Shown here one piece after another: positions 21,763-33,922 of a stretch of DNA of 64,000 nt. Below the pieces are notes generated by a model, which was not told the DNA's origin, searched no databases, and was given only the letters and a program-made list of their open reading frames with translations. The position numbers and the translations under genes are program-made. Origin of the DNA: Chamaecyparis obtusa. Taxonomy: Eukaryota > Streptophyta > Pinopsida > Cupressales > Cupressaceae. Position 1 is the stretch's first letter. The number at the start of each line of letters is the position of its first letter. The stretch is taken from contig BSBK01001115.1 of NCBI GenBank assembly GCA_027943335.1, positions 62,001-126,000 of the forward strand, read 5' to 3'.

Positions 21763-23129
21763 CCAACGCATCAAACGGTTCGTAATTTGGAGCTAGGATG
21801 AGAAAGTTATACCTTCTCCAAGTGGACCTAAATTTGATATATAGTTTTTTTGATAAATTTTCAGATTGTACTTGGTTTTTGATGCACTAATCATTGTAGG
21901 GCTAACAAGTTGTGCTTGTAGGTGCCTTCATTGCTTGAATATTTACCTAAAAGAATGCATGTCAAAGCTCCAAATGCATAAGGGCTACTAATTATTTTTG
22001 CAAGGCTGCCCAAAGCATAAAAACAAATCAAGTGCTTGTTTATGACTTTCATTTTGAGTGTGGCATATACTAGTTGTTTCTTTTCATAGGCACTTAATAT
22101 CTTGTTGTAGGAATATTTTGGTGGTAGGAGAGTATGCTCTTCACCTTTGTGGTGAAACAAAAATCTTGACCCATCTTTGGATTTTGAAATCAAGAGGGTA
22201 ATTGAACCTTTGCTTGGTGTGTTTGGGAGAAATTTTTGAGCTAGGAGAGTATGCTCTTCACCCTTGAGGTGAATTAGAAATCTTGACACTTAAAGGTTAA
22301 TCCACTCTTTGTTTAGTTTTAGAATTCTTTAGCGGGTCTGCTCTTGAGCAATCAAGAGGAACGACCCAAGTGGGGACAAGCTTTTCGCCGGCTATTCCAA
22401 CCCACTATAAACTCAAGGCTATCAAGGACACAAAACCTTAGTAGATGTAGTACTTGTCTTCACTTGATGTGAGTACTTGTGGGATTGTGACCATGAGGAA
22501 AATGTTGAGCAAGAATGCTTAAGGTACTCTTGTGGCCGCAAGGTTCGTTACTTGCCGCAAGGTAAGGAGTCCCTTTGGGGAGCAAGAGGGTTATTACAAA
22601 TGGAAGCCCTTACTAAGAACCATAGATAGAAGCCACACTATTTTTCCGCTTAGCTTCTTGGTGCAAGGATTGATCCTAGTGGACTAACTTGGATCACCCC
22701 AAGATTACGCACCATCTGTGTTCCTTTGGTTATGTCATTGGCACTTCCACGACAAAGCCAATATCTATTATGGGCAACCACTTTGAGTGAGGCAATGGGA
22801 CATCAAGTGTGGGCCAAGTTGTTAAGTATTGAGCCTTTGTCCTTCTAGGCTAGCAAGTGCTTGAAGTGTTCTCGCTGTGATCTACCTATGTAAACGTTCT
22901 TGGAAAATTAAACATCACGGTAGTGCTCATCAGATTTTCTATTTTGATATCACAATTGCTTGTCTTGGAAAGGTTGTTTTCGCCCTTGTGCAAGTGTTCT
23001 ATGACATGTTTGATCACCTACTAATTACAAACTTGTCTGATTACTACTGTCACTGTGTTTGGAATTGAGAAATTCAACCTACCAAATCATAATTTTGGCC
23101 AAATTTGCCTTCAAAACTAACTTTTTACA
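21763..23129 (+). other. Non-coding leader of the Tat-like element
   Basis: No convincing gene. Two diverged copies of a segment with GAGAGTATGCTCTTCACC occur (about 22,126 and 22,244), giving the minus-strand shadow frame 21,891-22,289. GC-moderate unique sequence follows, with AGCAAGAGG and CCGCAAGGT repeats. It may be 5' UTR. Confidence 0.5.
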
Positions 23130-23335
23130 CTCACTGGTCAAGAGTTGTACGATACTGCCAAATCATCACACACTGACTGATCAAATATCATGCAACACTT
23201 CATCACTGCACAACTATCACACTTCCTGCCTGGATAATATCGCATGCACTGCCTGGAAAATATCGCATTGCTTTTGGTGAAATATCACCCTAGAAGATTT
23301 TATCGCCCTGTTAGCCTGGAAACTATCGCACATAA
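23130..23335 (+). repeat. Clustered TATCGC motifs in the leader
   Basis: Repeated short units of the form GCCTGGA..ATATCGCA occur at about 23,230, 23,253 and 23,313, with single TATCGC, TATCAC and CGATACTG words between them. The same vocabulary fills the leader fragment in the 51-55 kb array (52,500-52,770), supporting one element family. Confidence 0.65.
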
Positions 23336-23593
23336 TCAATTTTCTATCTAGCAGTCCAATCCTATTTTTAGTCTTCCTTGGTCAGTCTGGGTCAGATCTT
23401 AGGTGCTGTGACATTTTTCTCAACATCCAAATGAACTCAAATGGTATCAAATTGCACAAAATGACTCTTGGTCTTCTTTCTTCCACATCTCCCATGTCTT
23501 CCTAGTCTTCCATTTTCATCATTTCTCTTCTTCCTCTTCTTCTTAGACTCTTCATGTCTTCTTGATTCTTTTCCTCTCATTATCTAGTCTACC

Positions 23594-25621
23594 TTGCTTC
23601 TATTCATCTCTTATGTTGCTTCCATGCTTGATTCCTTCTCTTCCAATATCATGAATTTCAACTATCTTGTTATGGAACCTCTCTTGAAAATAGATGATCT
23701 CAAACTCATTGCTCAATTCAAAGAGTTTTATTCCTCCAATAGTCCTTCTAGATATGGCACGGGTGATAAAGTTGAGACAAAAATAAAAGAAAGATTGAAT
23801 GAATCAGATGCTTTTGCTAGAGTCATAGACATGATCATGTCACGACCTCCTTCTTCCAAACATTCTTCATCATCTAAGTCTTCTCATTCTTCTTCACCTT
23901 CCAAGTCTTACCATGACTCTTCTAGACATTATTCACATTCCTCATTATCCAAGTCTTCTTCCTCTACTAAGTCTTCACTTTCCTCTTCTTCACGATCTTG
24001 TTCCTCTTCTACTTCTCCCAAGAGTCTTACTTCTCTTCTCAAGATATGTCATGATGAGCAATATGATAGCCCTTGTGTTACCTCTTCAACAAAGAGTGAT
24101 ACACCCATCTATGATGACTATGATGACTATGATGATGGACAATGTAGTGATACCTATGACACCTCTATTCCTAAGAGTCCTCCTAGTCGTGTGCTCGTGC
24201 TTACTGGAAATGGGTCATCACATTGGATAGATCGTGATGGTGATCCATATGATTCTGATTTTGAAAGAGACTTTGATGATTTCTATGAACAATACCTAGA
24301 TGATACATCTACTTCTATTGAGGAATATAAAGTGTACCATGCTAATTTGAAACATAAATACTATAAGAATTTTTCCTCTAAGAACTCTCATGTTGAAAAT
24401 AAAGATTACACTATCAAGCAAGATTATGTTAATGATGTACCTTTGTCTTGTGAGGGTTCTCTTCCATCCCCTACTTCCTTCAATACCCATACATTTCCTA
24501 AAGCTTCCGAGTCTTTCAAATCTTTCACAAATCCTTCATCCGACAAAGATCCTAATACTTTTCATGCAGTTCCCTATAGTTATCCTCAAGGGGTACCTCT
24601 TAAAAAAACTCAAGCTAACCTTCACTTGGCTACAAATACTTTCAATAATGCTAAACCTAAAGAGCCTAAGCTTTTATACGCTATAATGCCTACTTCAGCT
24701 AGTCCTTCATCATCTTTGCCAAAGTCTTCCATACAATTCCAACATGCTTCCTTGTCCTTAAAAGTGGCTCCATGTCAAGAGGACTCTAAAAGTAAAGAAA
24801 AGAACATAAAGACAGATCAAGATCAATCACCCTCAGTGACATCCAATCCTTTTCATGATGTCTCTCATCTATTTCATGGTTCTTTTGATCCTCTACACCC
24901 TTTCTCATTCCTTACACCATGTCTTAAGTCTTCTCCTAAGAAAGATCAAGCTACTACTTACACTGTTGAGCTTATTGATGATCAAAATGACCTTACTACA
25001 CTTGCACCTTCCATTAAGGTTATTAAAAAAAGTGTTGAGCCTATTGAAAATCAAGAAAAAAATGATGCGCTTATGCTATCCAAAGCTCCTTGTCAAGATC
25101 GAAGCCTTCCATCTTCTTGTTCTACCACTCCATGTTTGCTTCCACTTTCTACTCTTCCTAAGTCTTTGCAAGCTTTCAACAATCCTATTAAAGAAGTTTC
25201 TCCTATTCAAGATGTTCATGATCCTATTGCAAATCCTAATGCTCACTCTAAAGATGCTGATGTCCTTGGTTGTCATATAGGTGTTGATGAACTTGTTGAT
25301 TATCTTTTTGCGTCTTCCACTTCCATCCTCAGACCTCTTCCACCACTACTAAGGGCTTCACATCTGCCTTCCATCTTGGGCCTTTATGTCCCTTCACTTT
25401 CCCCTCCTAACTCTCCTAATTCGCCATCCATATTGGGTCCTTACATCCCTCCATCTCCTATCTTTTCTCAAGATCAACATAGATGCATACCCTTGAATCT
25501 TTTTCATCCACCCACCCATCTAAACCAATCATATCCTCCTTCTTCTTCCACAAGTCCCAAGTCTTTTGGAAGTAACTTTAATGTTCAATACAAGAAAAAG
25601 AAGCAATACAAAAATTTATAA
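23594..25621 (+). CDS. Uninterrupted 675-codon Ser/Pro-rich ORF of unknown function
   Basis: I do not recognise the product. The first in-frame Met is used; the Met at codon 11 or 20 is equally possible. Residues about 25-85 are the only part with ordinary composition (LLKIDDLKLIAQFKEF, KIKERLNESDAFARVIDMI) and look helical. Residues about 85-170 are a serine/lysine tract. Then an acidic DDYDDYDD segment, a Tyr/Asp-rich stretch, and a long Ser/Pro/Thr-rich tail follow, with a basic end (YKKKKQYK). There is no CCHC, protease, RT or membrane motif. It lies where gag would be in an LTR element. Its survival without stops in a decayed element is notable, but low-complexity bias may help it stay open. 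Confidence 0.45.
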   Translation: MLLFISYVASMLDSFSSNIMNFNYLVMEPLLKIDDLKLIAQFKEFYSSNSPSRYGTGDKVETKIKERLNESDAFARVIDMIMSRPPSSKHSSSSKSSHSSSPSKSYHDSSRHYSHSSLSKSSSSTKSSLSSSSRSCSSSTSPKSLTSLLKICHDEQYDSPCVTSSTKSDTPIYDDYDDYDDGQCSDTYDTSIPKSPPSRVLVLTGNGSSHWIDRDGDPYDSDFERDFDDFYEQYLDDTSTSIEEYKVYHANLKHKYYKNFSSKNSHVENKDYTIKQDYVNDVPLSCEGSLPSPTSFNTHTFPKASESFKSFTNPSSDKDPNTFHAVPYSYPQGVPLKKTQANLHLATNTFNNAKPKEPKLLYAIMPTSASPSSSLPKSSIQFQHASLSLKVAPCQEDSKSKEKNIKTDQDQSPSVTSNPFHDVSHLFHGSFDPLHPFSFLTPCLKSSPKKDQATTYTVELIDDQNDLTTLAPSIKVIKKSVEPIENQEKNDALMLSKAPCQDRSLPSSCSTTPCLLPLSTLPKSLQAFNNPIKEVSPIQDVHDPIANPNAHSKDADVLGCHIGVDELVDYLFASSTSILRPLPPLLRASHLPSILGLYVPSLSPPNSPNSPSILGPYIPPSPIFSQDQHRCIPLNLFHPPTHLNQSYPPSSSTSPKSFGSNFNVQYKKKKQYKNL

Positions 25622-26239
25622 AAAAAAGAAGATCACTATGTCTCGTCTAATCGACATGATGGCATAAAGTCAAAAGAGATATCTAAGAAAAAAACTACAA
25701 AATAAGTATGGGTTCCAAAATCTATCATTGAAGATATTCTCTCTAAATCATCAAAAAGAAATGAAAAGCCTACGACTATATCGATTCCAAAGTCTCTCTT
25801 GAAATAGTCTAATGTTGAGAAAAAAGAGAAGTTGACATTCAAGCTTCCAAAGGCTTCTACTTCATCTTCTTCCACAAACATTCTTCCATTCCATGCGCCT
25901 AAACCACAACCTCTACTATCCATTCACCATATTCCTTCACGTATTCTTTCATTCACATTTTCTCCATCCTCTCGCCACCCTTCAAGGTGTGTGTTAATGT
26001 TGATCTTTCCTTCCTTTCCATCTACCCTTTCACAATCCTTCCATTCATTATCCTTCTACCTTCTATCATTTTTCCTCATTTGCCTATTCCTCCTATCTTC
26101 CAACCTCACTCACTTTACATAAAACCTTGTCCTCCATTTTTCTCTTCCATCTTCCTTTCCCTATTAGTATCTTTGAGCATATCATTTTGAATCGTTGGAA
26201 TATCAGGGTTTATCCTTTCAAGGAGCATTATCTAAAAAA

Positions 26240-27270
26240 AATTCCTTCTTCCAAATATATATATATATAGAAAAATTAAAAATAAAAATAAATAAAATAA
26301 ATAAAATAGAAAAAATAAATGAAAAAATAAATAAAATAAAATAAAAATTGAAACTGTGCCTTGGTGGAAACCTAGAAACAAGCGCCTTGGTAGAAAAAGT
26401 AAAGAGAAATAAATTCATCCTATGGTGAAAACCACTCCCCTGTGGCGCCTCAGATAAGTATCATGATGAAAACCTAGCAATCAGGCATCATGCATAGTTC
26501 TTCTAAATATTTCATCTATTCCATCTTCTCTCTTTGATCTTGACAATGTTGACCTATACATGAACATTTGGCTATTTTGTGAGCTACCTTACGATGATCT
26601 TGCTTTCATTCCAATCATGTTTAGCCTTCATATTTATTTTCCTCCATTCATTCTAGCCTTTCGCTATCTTTTTTTTCCCCCTTAGTCTTGATCTAATAAA
26701 AAAAAGTAAAACACAATGCTATGAAGCCTCTTGACATGTCTACTCCTTTGGACTGCATCCTTTCCTTCTTTTTCATTATGCTTTTTGTGACTTATCCTAT
26801 GCTGACCTTTCATTGCTTGTCCAAATGTGCTTTACATGACAATTTTTCCCTAGCTTGGGTACTCTTGAGGAGTTTGCCCTTGAGGATTTCTTCCCTTCAT
26901 TCTCCTTCATTCTCTTGTCTTCCATCTCTTCCACCAGCTTGTTAATCCCTCTTATCCTCCACCTTGCTTGACATTGGTACTACGCGATGTGATCTTGCTT
27001 AGGAGTTTGATGCCCATTCTATTTGGGGGCATCCTTTGTACATATTTATTAATCCTAAAAAAATTCCAAAAAAAATCATATACAATATTGAAAAAATCCT
27101 AAAAAGCATATAAAGTCCTAAAAAAATACAAAAAAATAAAAAAAATGCAAAAAAATAAAAAAAATAGAAAAAGCGCCTTGGTGAAAACCTGGAAACAGGC
27201 ACCTTGGTAGCAAAAATACAAAAAAATAAAAAAAATAAAAAAATTTCCAAGTGATGAAAACTTGGAAACA
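26240..27270 (+). repeat. AT-rich spacer with GCGCCTTGGTGAAAACCTGG units
   Basis: Runs of AAAATAAA (26,270-26,350 and 27,120-27,245) alternate with units such as GCCTTGGTGGAAACCTAGAA (26,355), GCGCCTTGGTGAAAACCTGG (27,173) and CACCTTGGTAGCAAAAATAC. Similar non-coding arrays occur between gag-pol and 3' LTR in plant Tat-lineage elements (recollection, not searched). The phenylalanine-rich minus-strand frames here are shadows. Confidence 0.65.
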
Positions 27271-29018
27271 TGCGCTACTTGAGGCCTTTGCACCCTTGTT
27301 TCTTGGCACTCATTCTCGACACTTAGCCTTTCTCCATCATGTCTTGACCTTGTTGCCTTGGTTTGGAATTGGTCTTTGTCTTTGTCTAGGGGGCATAACT
27401 ATGTCAGCTTTGGTGGTTTGGATGTGTTAGTCTTTAGGACACTTCACAAATGGTGTTTTTCAACACCACCCCAACAGTGTTTTTCAACACTACCCTAGCG
27501 TCAAGTGTTTCTCAACACTTATCAGATATCCTAACCACAATCTACCATTATATGATATTTTTCACTGGCAGATGCAATACTCAAATTTTGACTCTATAAC
27601 CTACACACATGCACTTAAACATTTGACTCACTGAGACTTGTTTGGCTTTATTTCTTTATGTGTTGTCTATGATGATTTCTTTGATGAGTGTTCTCTCCCT
27701 AATATTTTTCGATGATGCTGAGCTAGAAGACTGGGGGCACGAGGACATGTTTTATTTTTTTTCTGCCTATGGGTATATCTTGTTAATCTTCACTGTCACA
27801 AGCATTCATGATTGTTCCACTTGACACTAAGATCTACAAGGTATTATCCTTGACTGATTTTCGCAAGTGCATGCTTATAGTCCTCTTGATATTCTGGTGT
27901 CTTGATGCGAGCATAATCTTGCTATACCAAACTTAGGAAACCTCACTGCACTAGTCATCTTGACTTACATGTCTTTGATGCTTAGGTGGGCTTCCCACAT
28001 ATCTATCTAATAAAGATCATATTCATATACTCAAAGTTATACTAGTGCATATTGTATGATCTTGCGATGCTACTAATAAAGCTTGATGATGATTATTAGA
28101 GTCTAACGGCTTTGTAACCTTGCAAATAAACCACTTTTCATAGTAGTTTGCATTCTTAAGTTCATGTTAGTTTAGTTTTGCATCTTGCATATGGAGAGAG
28201 CTCTCCTTTCATCTTTCACAGACTTGTCGGTCAACTGCGCTCACCTTTCGCTTTTTCTTGATCATGTCTTTCGCTCCTTATCTTTCACATAACATCTTTT
28301 TCCTGTCATCACAAGGGGTTAATCTTTTCAAAAGATCTCAGAATTTTGTGAATATTGCACCCCTAGCTAATTTCGATGTCTTGGATCCATTTTCGGGATC
28401 GAAATCGAAATTCGAGTTCATCTTGATAGTGAAAATCGCATTTCAACATTTCTCCTTCTGCGCAGTTGGCTGACCATTTGAGGCCTAATCCTTCGATCTT
28501 TGTTGGGGCATCTTCATTTCTTCATCCCCATCTCTTTCAATTTCCTAATCTTTCATTGATTTTCATTTGCTTCGTCTCTCTGAGGTTTGGCTTCATCTTT
28601 ATCCTATATCTTTCTCAGTCAAACCTAGTCAAACTGGGGCATGTCTTCACTACTTAATGGTTATCCTATCATCTTTCACCTTCAATTATGGTTTCTAGTG
28701 ACTTGATCAAGTTTATCAATTTGTTATTTCTCCTCTACCTGATTTCGATTTCAATACCGAGGGGGCAGTACCTATCAGCTTCAATCCTTGATTTAACTTT
28801 TCAATCAAACTTTTCTTGAGATTCTTATCTCTTATTTGAGACTTGACAATCACCTTTTTATAGATATGTTGGCCTTATCTTTTTCAATCAGCTTACCGTT
28901 GTCTTGATATGTTCCCATCTGTCGAACACATGTCTGGATTGTTTTGTGATCCCAAATCGATCTCACATTTCAATTCCATTCTTTGACCACATGTGATCCC
29001 AAATCGATCTCACATTAG
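27271..29018 (+). other. 3' internal region, no gene recognised
   Basis: A TTTTTCAACAC-type motif (27,448-27,520) is repeated. A 23-bp direct repeat beginning TGATCCCAAATCGATC occurs at about 28,950 and 28,992 close to the polypurine tract. No frame longer than 75 codons resembles a known protein. Confidence 0.5.
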
Positions 29019-29033
29019 TCAAAGAGGGGCAAA
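29019..29033 (+). other. Polypurine tract
   Basis: CAAAGAGGGGCAAA immediately precedes the LTR start TGTATGCACCC, the position and composition of a plus-strand primer. Confidence 0.75.
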
Positions 29034-29952
29034 TGTATGCACCCTAAACTGGTCGCCTAGACTTTGGGCCCCCATTCAGCAATTTATCAAATTCTTGAAT
29101 CAATATTTTCAATTAAATCAATTTCCTTGATCAAATCCTATTCTATCATTTATTCAATTATTTTCTATGGGCTAACCATTTTATCCTAAGTCTTTATTTA
29201 TTTAAAATAAATTCCCTCCCCTTTTATTAAATAAAAAGCCTCCACTTTTCCTCTTATCCTAAGTTGCACAAATAAAGCATTATTCCTATTTTATAAAAAG
29301 AAGAAAAGGCCTTTTTGTCTCATATGGGACACAAAAGTCAACTCTTATTTTCTCATTGGAGGAAACTTGTGCACATGGATTGCTCCTCTTTCAAGCTCCA
29401 CCCTTGATTAAATATTTTGCATCTTAATCTCCATGGTCCATTCCTTTTCAATTATTTTAAAAGGAGAGCTCTCTTCTCATTCTAGAATCCCAATTTTGAA
29501 TACTAATCTTATGCTGCAGGATTTCTTGGAGACTTTGGAGCTTTGGAGATCTTCATGCATTTAGCTTTCATTCTTGCATTCTTAGCTTAAGCTTTCATGG
29601 CATCTAGCTTAGTTTCCTTTATGCTTTAGATTAGCTCACATAGATTAATTAGCAAGGATTTGTAATACTTTCATTTCTATAGCTTAGCTTGCATCTTCAT
29701 TCTTAGCATAGTTGCATTGCATCTTCATTGTTGATTCTTGAAGATATTGACATTCTTGCCCTTATCTCTTTGAATCTCCCATTGTGTGGTTTACTAGAAA
29801 GGTTGCATGCTTCAATAGCTCTAGCTGAGAGCACCATCAACATCCTTGTGACTCCATGCCTAGGGAGCTCTAGGTCGCTTTCTCAAGGTTTCCCATTCAT
29901 GGATTCTCTTGGAAGTAATAACTTAGAGAAGTGCACCATTTGAGTGTGTGCA
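29034..29952 (+). repeat. 3' LTR (919 bp) of the Tat-like element
   Basis: It starts TGTATGCACCC and ends GTGTGTGCA. In reverse complement the same landmarks appear in order in the 994-bp LTRs at 51-55 kb: AGTCTAGGCGACC, the AATAAAGACTTAGGAT region, TGTGCACATGGATTGC, AGAGCTCTC and the terminal GTGTGTACA/GTGTGTGCA. It is an older relative of those LTRs. Confidence 0.85.
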
Positions 29953-30745
29953 GGTTTCCCTATTGAGTTCTTCTCTTTTAGTAGTTGTGATCTATGTGGG
30001 TGTGCATGGTATCATTATTTGTCAATCTTCTTGTGTTAGTTCTTCATTTTGTATGTTTTGTAGTGCTTTACAAAATTGTCTCTGTGTCATAGTGTCGCCT
30101 AATTGTTGGAACAATGTCTCTAAGCTGACAACTATTGTGAAATGCTACCATAGTATCCTTATGTTTGAATGCAATGTGTAGATAGGCTTGTCCATTACTG
30201 GTGGTAATTGTGCAAGGTCACAAACTAAGACCATGGAGAATCCTCCAAAGAAGTGGTGTTGATAGTGGGGAAATTCTTGCTATAATTTGTTGTCTATTTT
30301 TAATAATAGCTTTGGGCCTATGAAACCCATGTCATCAATGAGGATATACCTTATGTCCTTTAATTCTTCTTGGAATGTTGTCAATGCTTGTCCTTGCAAT
30401 GGTTGCATCTCTTTAATAAGGATTTGTAACGCTAAATGTATCGGTGATGCACATATGTTGAATGTAGCAACTCATGTAGGAGTAAGTGTGAGAAATTGGT
30501 TATTATGTTGCAACTCCCTGTTGAGTACATTTCTTATGCAGGCAATCAACTATGATTTTCTTGTGCCCGTTGTTCCTTGAATGATCATGTTCAATGGTCT
30601 GGCAGACGCGGATTTGTTGTGGGTTATAAATGTTTCGAACACCAACTTTTTCTTCCTGGACAATGTATGGTTGTGGTTTTCATTGTTGGGCATCGATTTT
30701 CCATCCCATAAGTAGTTTTTATGGAGATCTATGAGCTTCATTGTT
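29953..30745 (-). pseudogene. Helitron PIF1-type helicase, N-terminal part
   Basis: On the minus strand the ATP-binding motif reads PLNMIIQGTTGTRKS (about 30,554-30,600; usual GTAGTGKS), followed by a stop. The Walker B region is LIDDMGFIGPKLL (about 30,300-30,345), then FGGFSMVLVCDLAQLPPV, DKPIY and LTQEDWQIM near 29,990. This is the order found in plant Helitron helicases. Lys/Gly changes in Walker A and several stops make it inactive. The protein continues at 21,614 beyond the LTR insertion. Confidence 0.88.
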
Positions 30746-33528
30746 TTTTTCTATAAATGTTGGGGAATTACATTGCGGCCCCATCTATTGTTGTTGTCAA
30801 ACTCACGCCTCCCACACATTTCAAGTTCGTTTATGTCAATATTGTTTTTTGGTCCCATTTTTCATTACAATTGTCATTCATTCACTTCTTCCATGTTTCC
30901 CATATTACTGTCATTATCACTATCTTATTCTTCTTCTTCTCTTTCCTCTTTAGACATCACTTCCATTTGGGTGGGACGATTGACATGCCATACGTTGTAT
31001 TTTTTTGTGTTCGTGCGCTTCCAATTTCCAATTATTGTATCCTTGGCAAGGCATATGTCATTTTCAAGGTTGTAGAAATGCTTGTATAGGAGTAGTTCAC
31101 CCTAGAAAAATATTTCAAAGTGGTCTAAATCCTCATCTGGGATGTTGTAGAACCTGGGGTAAACATTGACAATGGCTTCTACCGCTCTCTTTTTCCATTG
31201 GCATTGCTTATGATTTGTAGAGTAGGAGATAGATTTTGTAGAATCAAGTAGCACTACAGTCTCAAGATCAGGAGGTTGTTTCATGTAGGTATGTATATAG
31301 GTGCTTTGTGTTTGTGTGCCAGAGGTTGTCCTCATTATCTGTTGGAGTACTTTTCTTTCAACATTTAGAGATGTGAAAGGATGACTGCATACGACAAGAG
31401 TCAATTTTTGTATCATGTGGCATGTTTCTTATGCCACTATATCACGCTCAGTGATTATCTTTGTCATGAATTTTTGATATATTGTGAGTGTTGGACTCTC
31501 TACTTTTTGGCTTGTACATATTCTTCTTCGCATATTAGTGCAAGTATTAGATGTTCTGTCAGTCTTTGAGGTGTACTTAGCTATGTATTTGAGGATGAGT
31601 TCTCATGAGACAACAGGCTGACAAACTATGTTGGCTCTCCATAATTGTAGCATAGCCCAGTTGTGTTTGTTTAACCTGTCATTATTTTTTGGAACTTCAT
31701 ATTTCTTATTTCTAGCATTGTCACATGATAACCTAGAGACACTCTACTCTTTCCATGGATCTTTCTAACTGCACTTGGTTTTATTTCCCTTCTTTCATAA
31801 ACATGTGCCCACTCTACATTTTATGTGCCTTTGGACACATTTGATAATGTCTTTGTAGTCTTTGGGAGGATTTGTGACAAATAACTCAACTGTATCTAAT
31901 AGGCATGGATCTTTGAGCGACAATCAAAACATTGTGTCGTTCCTACGTGATACATCAAGAGACCTCCAAGCGGTTACACACGTGTCAAAAAAACCTCACG
32001 CTCTTTCAATCTTTATATCACTCTTGTAGTCAAGTGTATCCATATTTGGTGCATTAGGAAGCCAAATAAATCCATGTACATGTGCATTACCTCAATTTTG
32101 CCACTCATACATGTACCAATGGTCTTTTGTATCGAGGAGTTTTTCAATGACTTCTCTTGAAAGATCGTCAATCGTCGGTGGAAATATAGTGATGTGGTGT
32201 GGGGATTTTTTATTCCATTTTCTAAGCATTGTCTATTTGATTGTGTATTGACTAGCGTTCTATTTACCATGAATCATTGGAGATCTGACCATTTTGTGTA
32301 TGTTGCACTTCGCGTGAAGAATAGATTGGGCAATCCTAATTGGTTGATCATGTTTGTCAATTCTGTGTGACACTTGCTCTAGTATAGTTGTGTACCTTTG
32401 ATTGCAAATTCAAAGTGCATAAGCCCCTCAACAAGTTGCGTGTTGGGTAAATTTCTTAGGTGTGTCTAGAGATTCTCAATAGTTGTTGGTATATTATCTT
32501 CTACATTTTTCTTGATGAATATAGTTGCAATCCCCTAAGTACTTACATTTTGGTCTTCATTCATGTCCAGTTCATTATCTGGTATCTACATATCGTCATC
32601 TATTTCAATGTTATTAAACATGCTTGATACATTTTTTCTTGTTGTGGGGATTTCAAATAGATAGAAAGCATCTACAATTACATCGGTATAGTAGGGGTCA
32701 TACTTGACTTTGTATAGCAGTGCATCTCTAACATGATTTTCGCTAATGTAATATTCCTAGCAGTGCCCTTGTGTGTACAGTCTTCTTACTATGAGCACAT
32801 CTAGTTCATGTATCCTACATGGGAGGACACTGGAAATGTTCTTGATATCTTGCATGAAGATTATTTTATGGCCATGATATTTATATTGGCCTCCAAAAGT
32901 TTGAGTTACTTGCACTATTAGGTTCACTCTAGGAATGATCATTTCTTCTACCTATGTCAACCTTTTCAACATGAGAGGTTGTTCTCTTGGGTCCATGTTG
33001 TTTACTGATGAGAATAAGTGTATGCCCTTATCATTGGAACATATTCTACAAGTAGAAATGGGGTTTGATGTTTGGATCAGCATGCTTGGGTAGCTTTCTT
33101 TGAATATAATGCACACTCGCAAGTTGGACAATTCATCTATCCTATGTCAGAAATGTCTTCTTGTTATTATGGAGTCTATGTTGCTACTATCTATTTTATG
33201 TTTCCCCTGTGACCCACATGGCTAGTGGAAAGAGGTTGGTTGAGATTCACATGTTTGGTTGGCTGAGTTTGGAATCTCTTGCTATTCATTTCTCTCTTCC
33301 ATGTGACGTGCGCGGTATTCTGGCTTGACATACAATTCTTGAGTTATTGTGCCTATATTTGTTGGGGGGCAGTTTGGATCTACTGCATTTTTATAGCACA
33401 CCTACAAACAAGTATTTCATCTCTATGACATGCATAGTATTCTCGAATTTTTCTTTGACTTTCTTGTCGTGCAAATTCAAATAGATGATAGTTTTCTTCA
33501 CACTCTACGTTGGAACAATCCATTGTTT
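30746..33528 (-). pseudogene. Helitron Rep (HUH) and N-terminal region, decayed
   Basis: The Rep nuclease starts rolling-circle transposition. On the minus strand, 33,040-32,757 gives NNMDPREQP, VTQTFGGQYKYHGH and LPCRIHELDVLIVRR, matching the conserved N-terminal domain (DUF6570-like) of plant Helitrons. GLPNLFFT and TKWSDLQ follow near 32,340-32,280. At 32,074-32,082 the HUH metal motif is intact as HVHG in WYMYEWQ-N-stop-GNAHVHGFIWLP. Then FFDTCVTAW, VQRHIKCRVGTCL and RFYNIPDEDLDHFEIFF (about 31,105) lead to the helicase. Multiple stops (many TGA for CGA) and frame changes are present. The 5' part is interrupted by the LTR element at 33,529. Confidence 0.85.
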
Positions 33529-33911
33529 TGTTAGATTAGGTGAAATACTAATCTCCCAAGAACACCTGCATGCATAACCCTGTCACATGGAAGAAGCAAA
33601 GCACAGAAGCAAGAAAAATCATGGAGGCCAAAAAGCCAGAGACATCTTATGGACATGCAAAGAGCAATCTCTATTATGATCCAATAAGTGAATTATCTAA
33701 AAAGAATGTACAAAGGGTTCAACCATATAGGTGAACAATAAAACCCTAAAGCTATAAAGCAAAAAATAAAGCTAGGTTGCACATTATAATTAATAAATAT
33801 ATTAATTATAATGCACCTAAAAGATAGCTTAAGTAAATAGAGTAATAAATGACTTAATTAATTAAACCAAAGTGATTTAATTAATAAGCATAAAGTATGA
33901 TTACTCTAACA
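33529..33911 (-). repeat. 3' LTR, 383 bp
   Basis: TGTTAGA...TCTAACA ends on the plus strand. Line-by-line comparison with 36,183-36,565 shows no difference that I can see. Confidence 0.95.
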
Positions 33912-33922
33912 CCCCCCCTTAA
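33912..33922 (-). other. Polypurine tract
   Basis: On the minus strand TTAAGGGGGGG abuts the 3' LTR. The same tract precedes the related LTR at 735. Confidence 0.85.

Larger units (their letters stand above)
21615..29952 (+). mobile_element. Tat-like (Ty3/gypsy) non-autonomous LTR element, 8.3 kb
   Basis: Both ends begin or match the LTR start TGTATGCACCCTAAA (21,615 and 29,034). The insertion is bordered by AGTTT (21,610-21,614) and GGTTT (29,953-29,957), a 5-bp duplication with one difference, and it splits Helitron coding sequence. The LTR matches the 994-bp LTR of the 51-55 kb array. No gag, protease, RT, RNase H or integrase motif was found. Contents are a non-coding leader, a long serine-rich ORF, AT-rich spacer repeats, a polypurine tract and a full 3' LTR. 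Spacer words such as GCGCCTTGGTGAAAACCTGG are typical of Tat-lineage plant elements. Confidence 0.75.

Noticed and set aside
24296..25276. Alternative frames inside the 675-codon ORF
   Set aside because: Leucine-rich or arginine-rich shadows of a serine/proline-rich coding frame.
30287..30580. 97-codon plus-strand frame
   Set aside because: It is antisense to the Helitron helicase Walker A-B region, which explains its openness.
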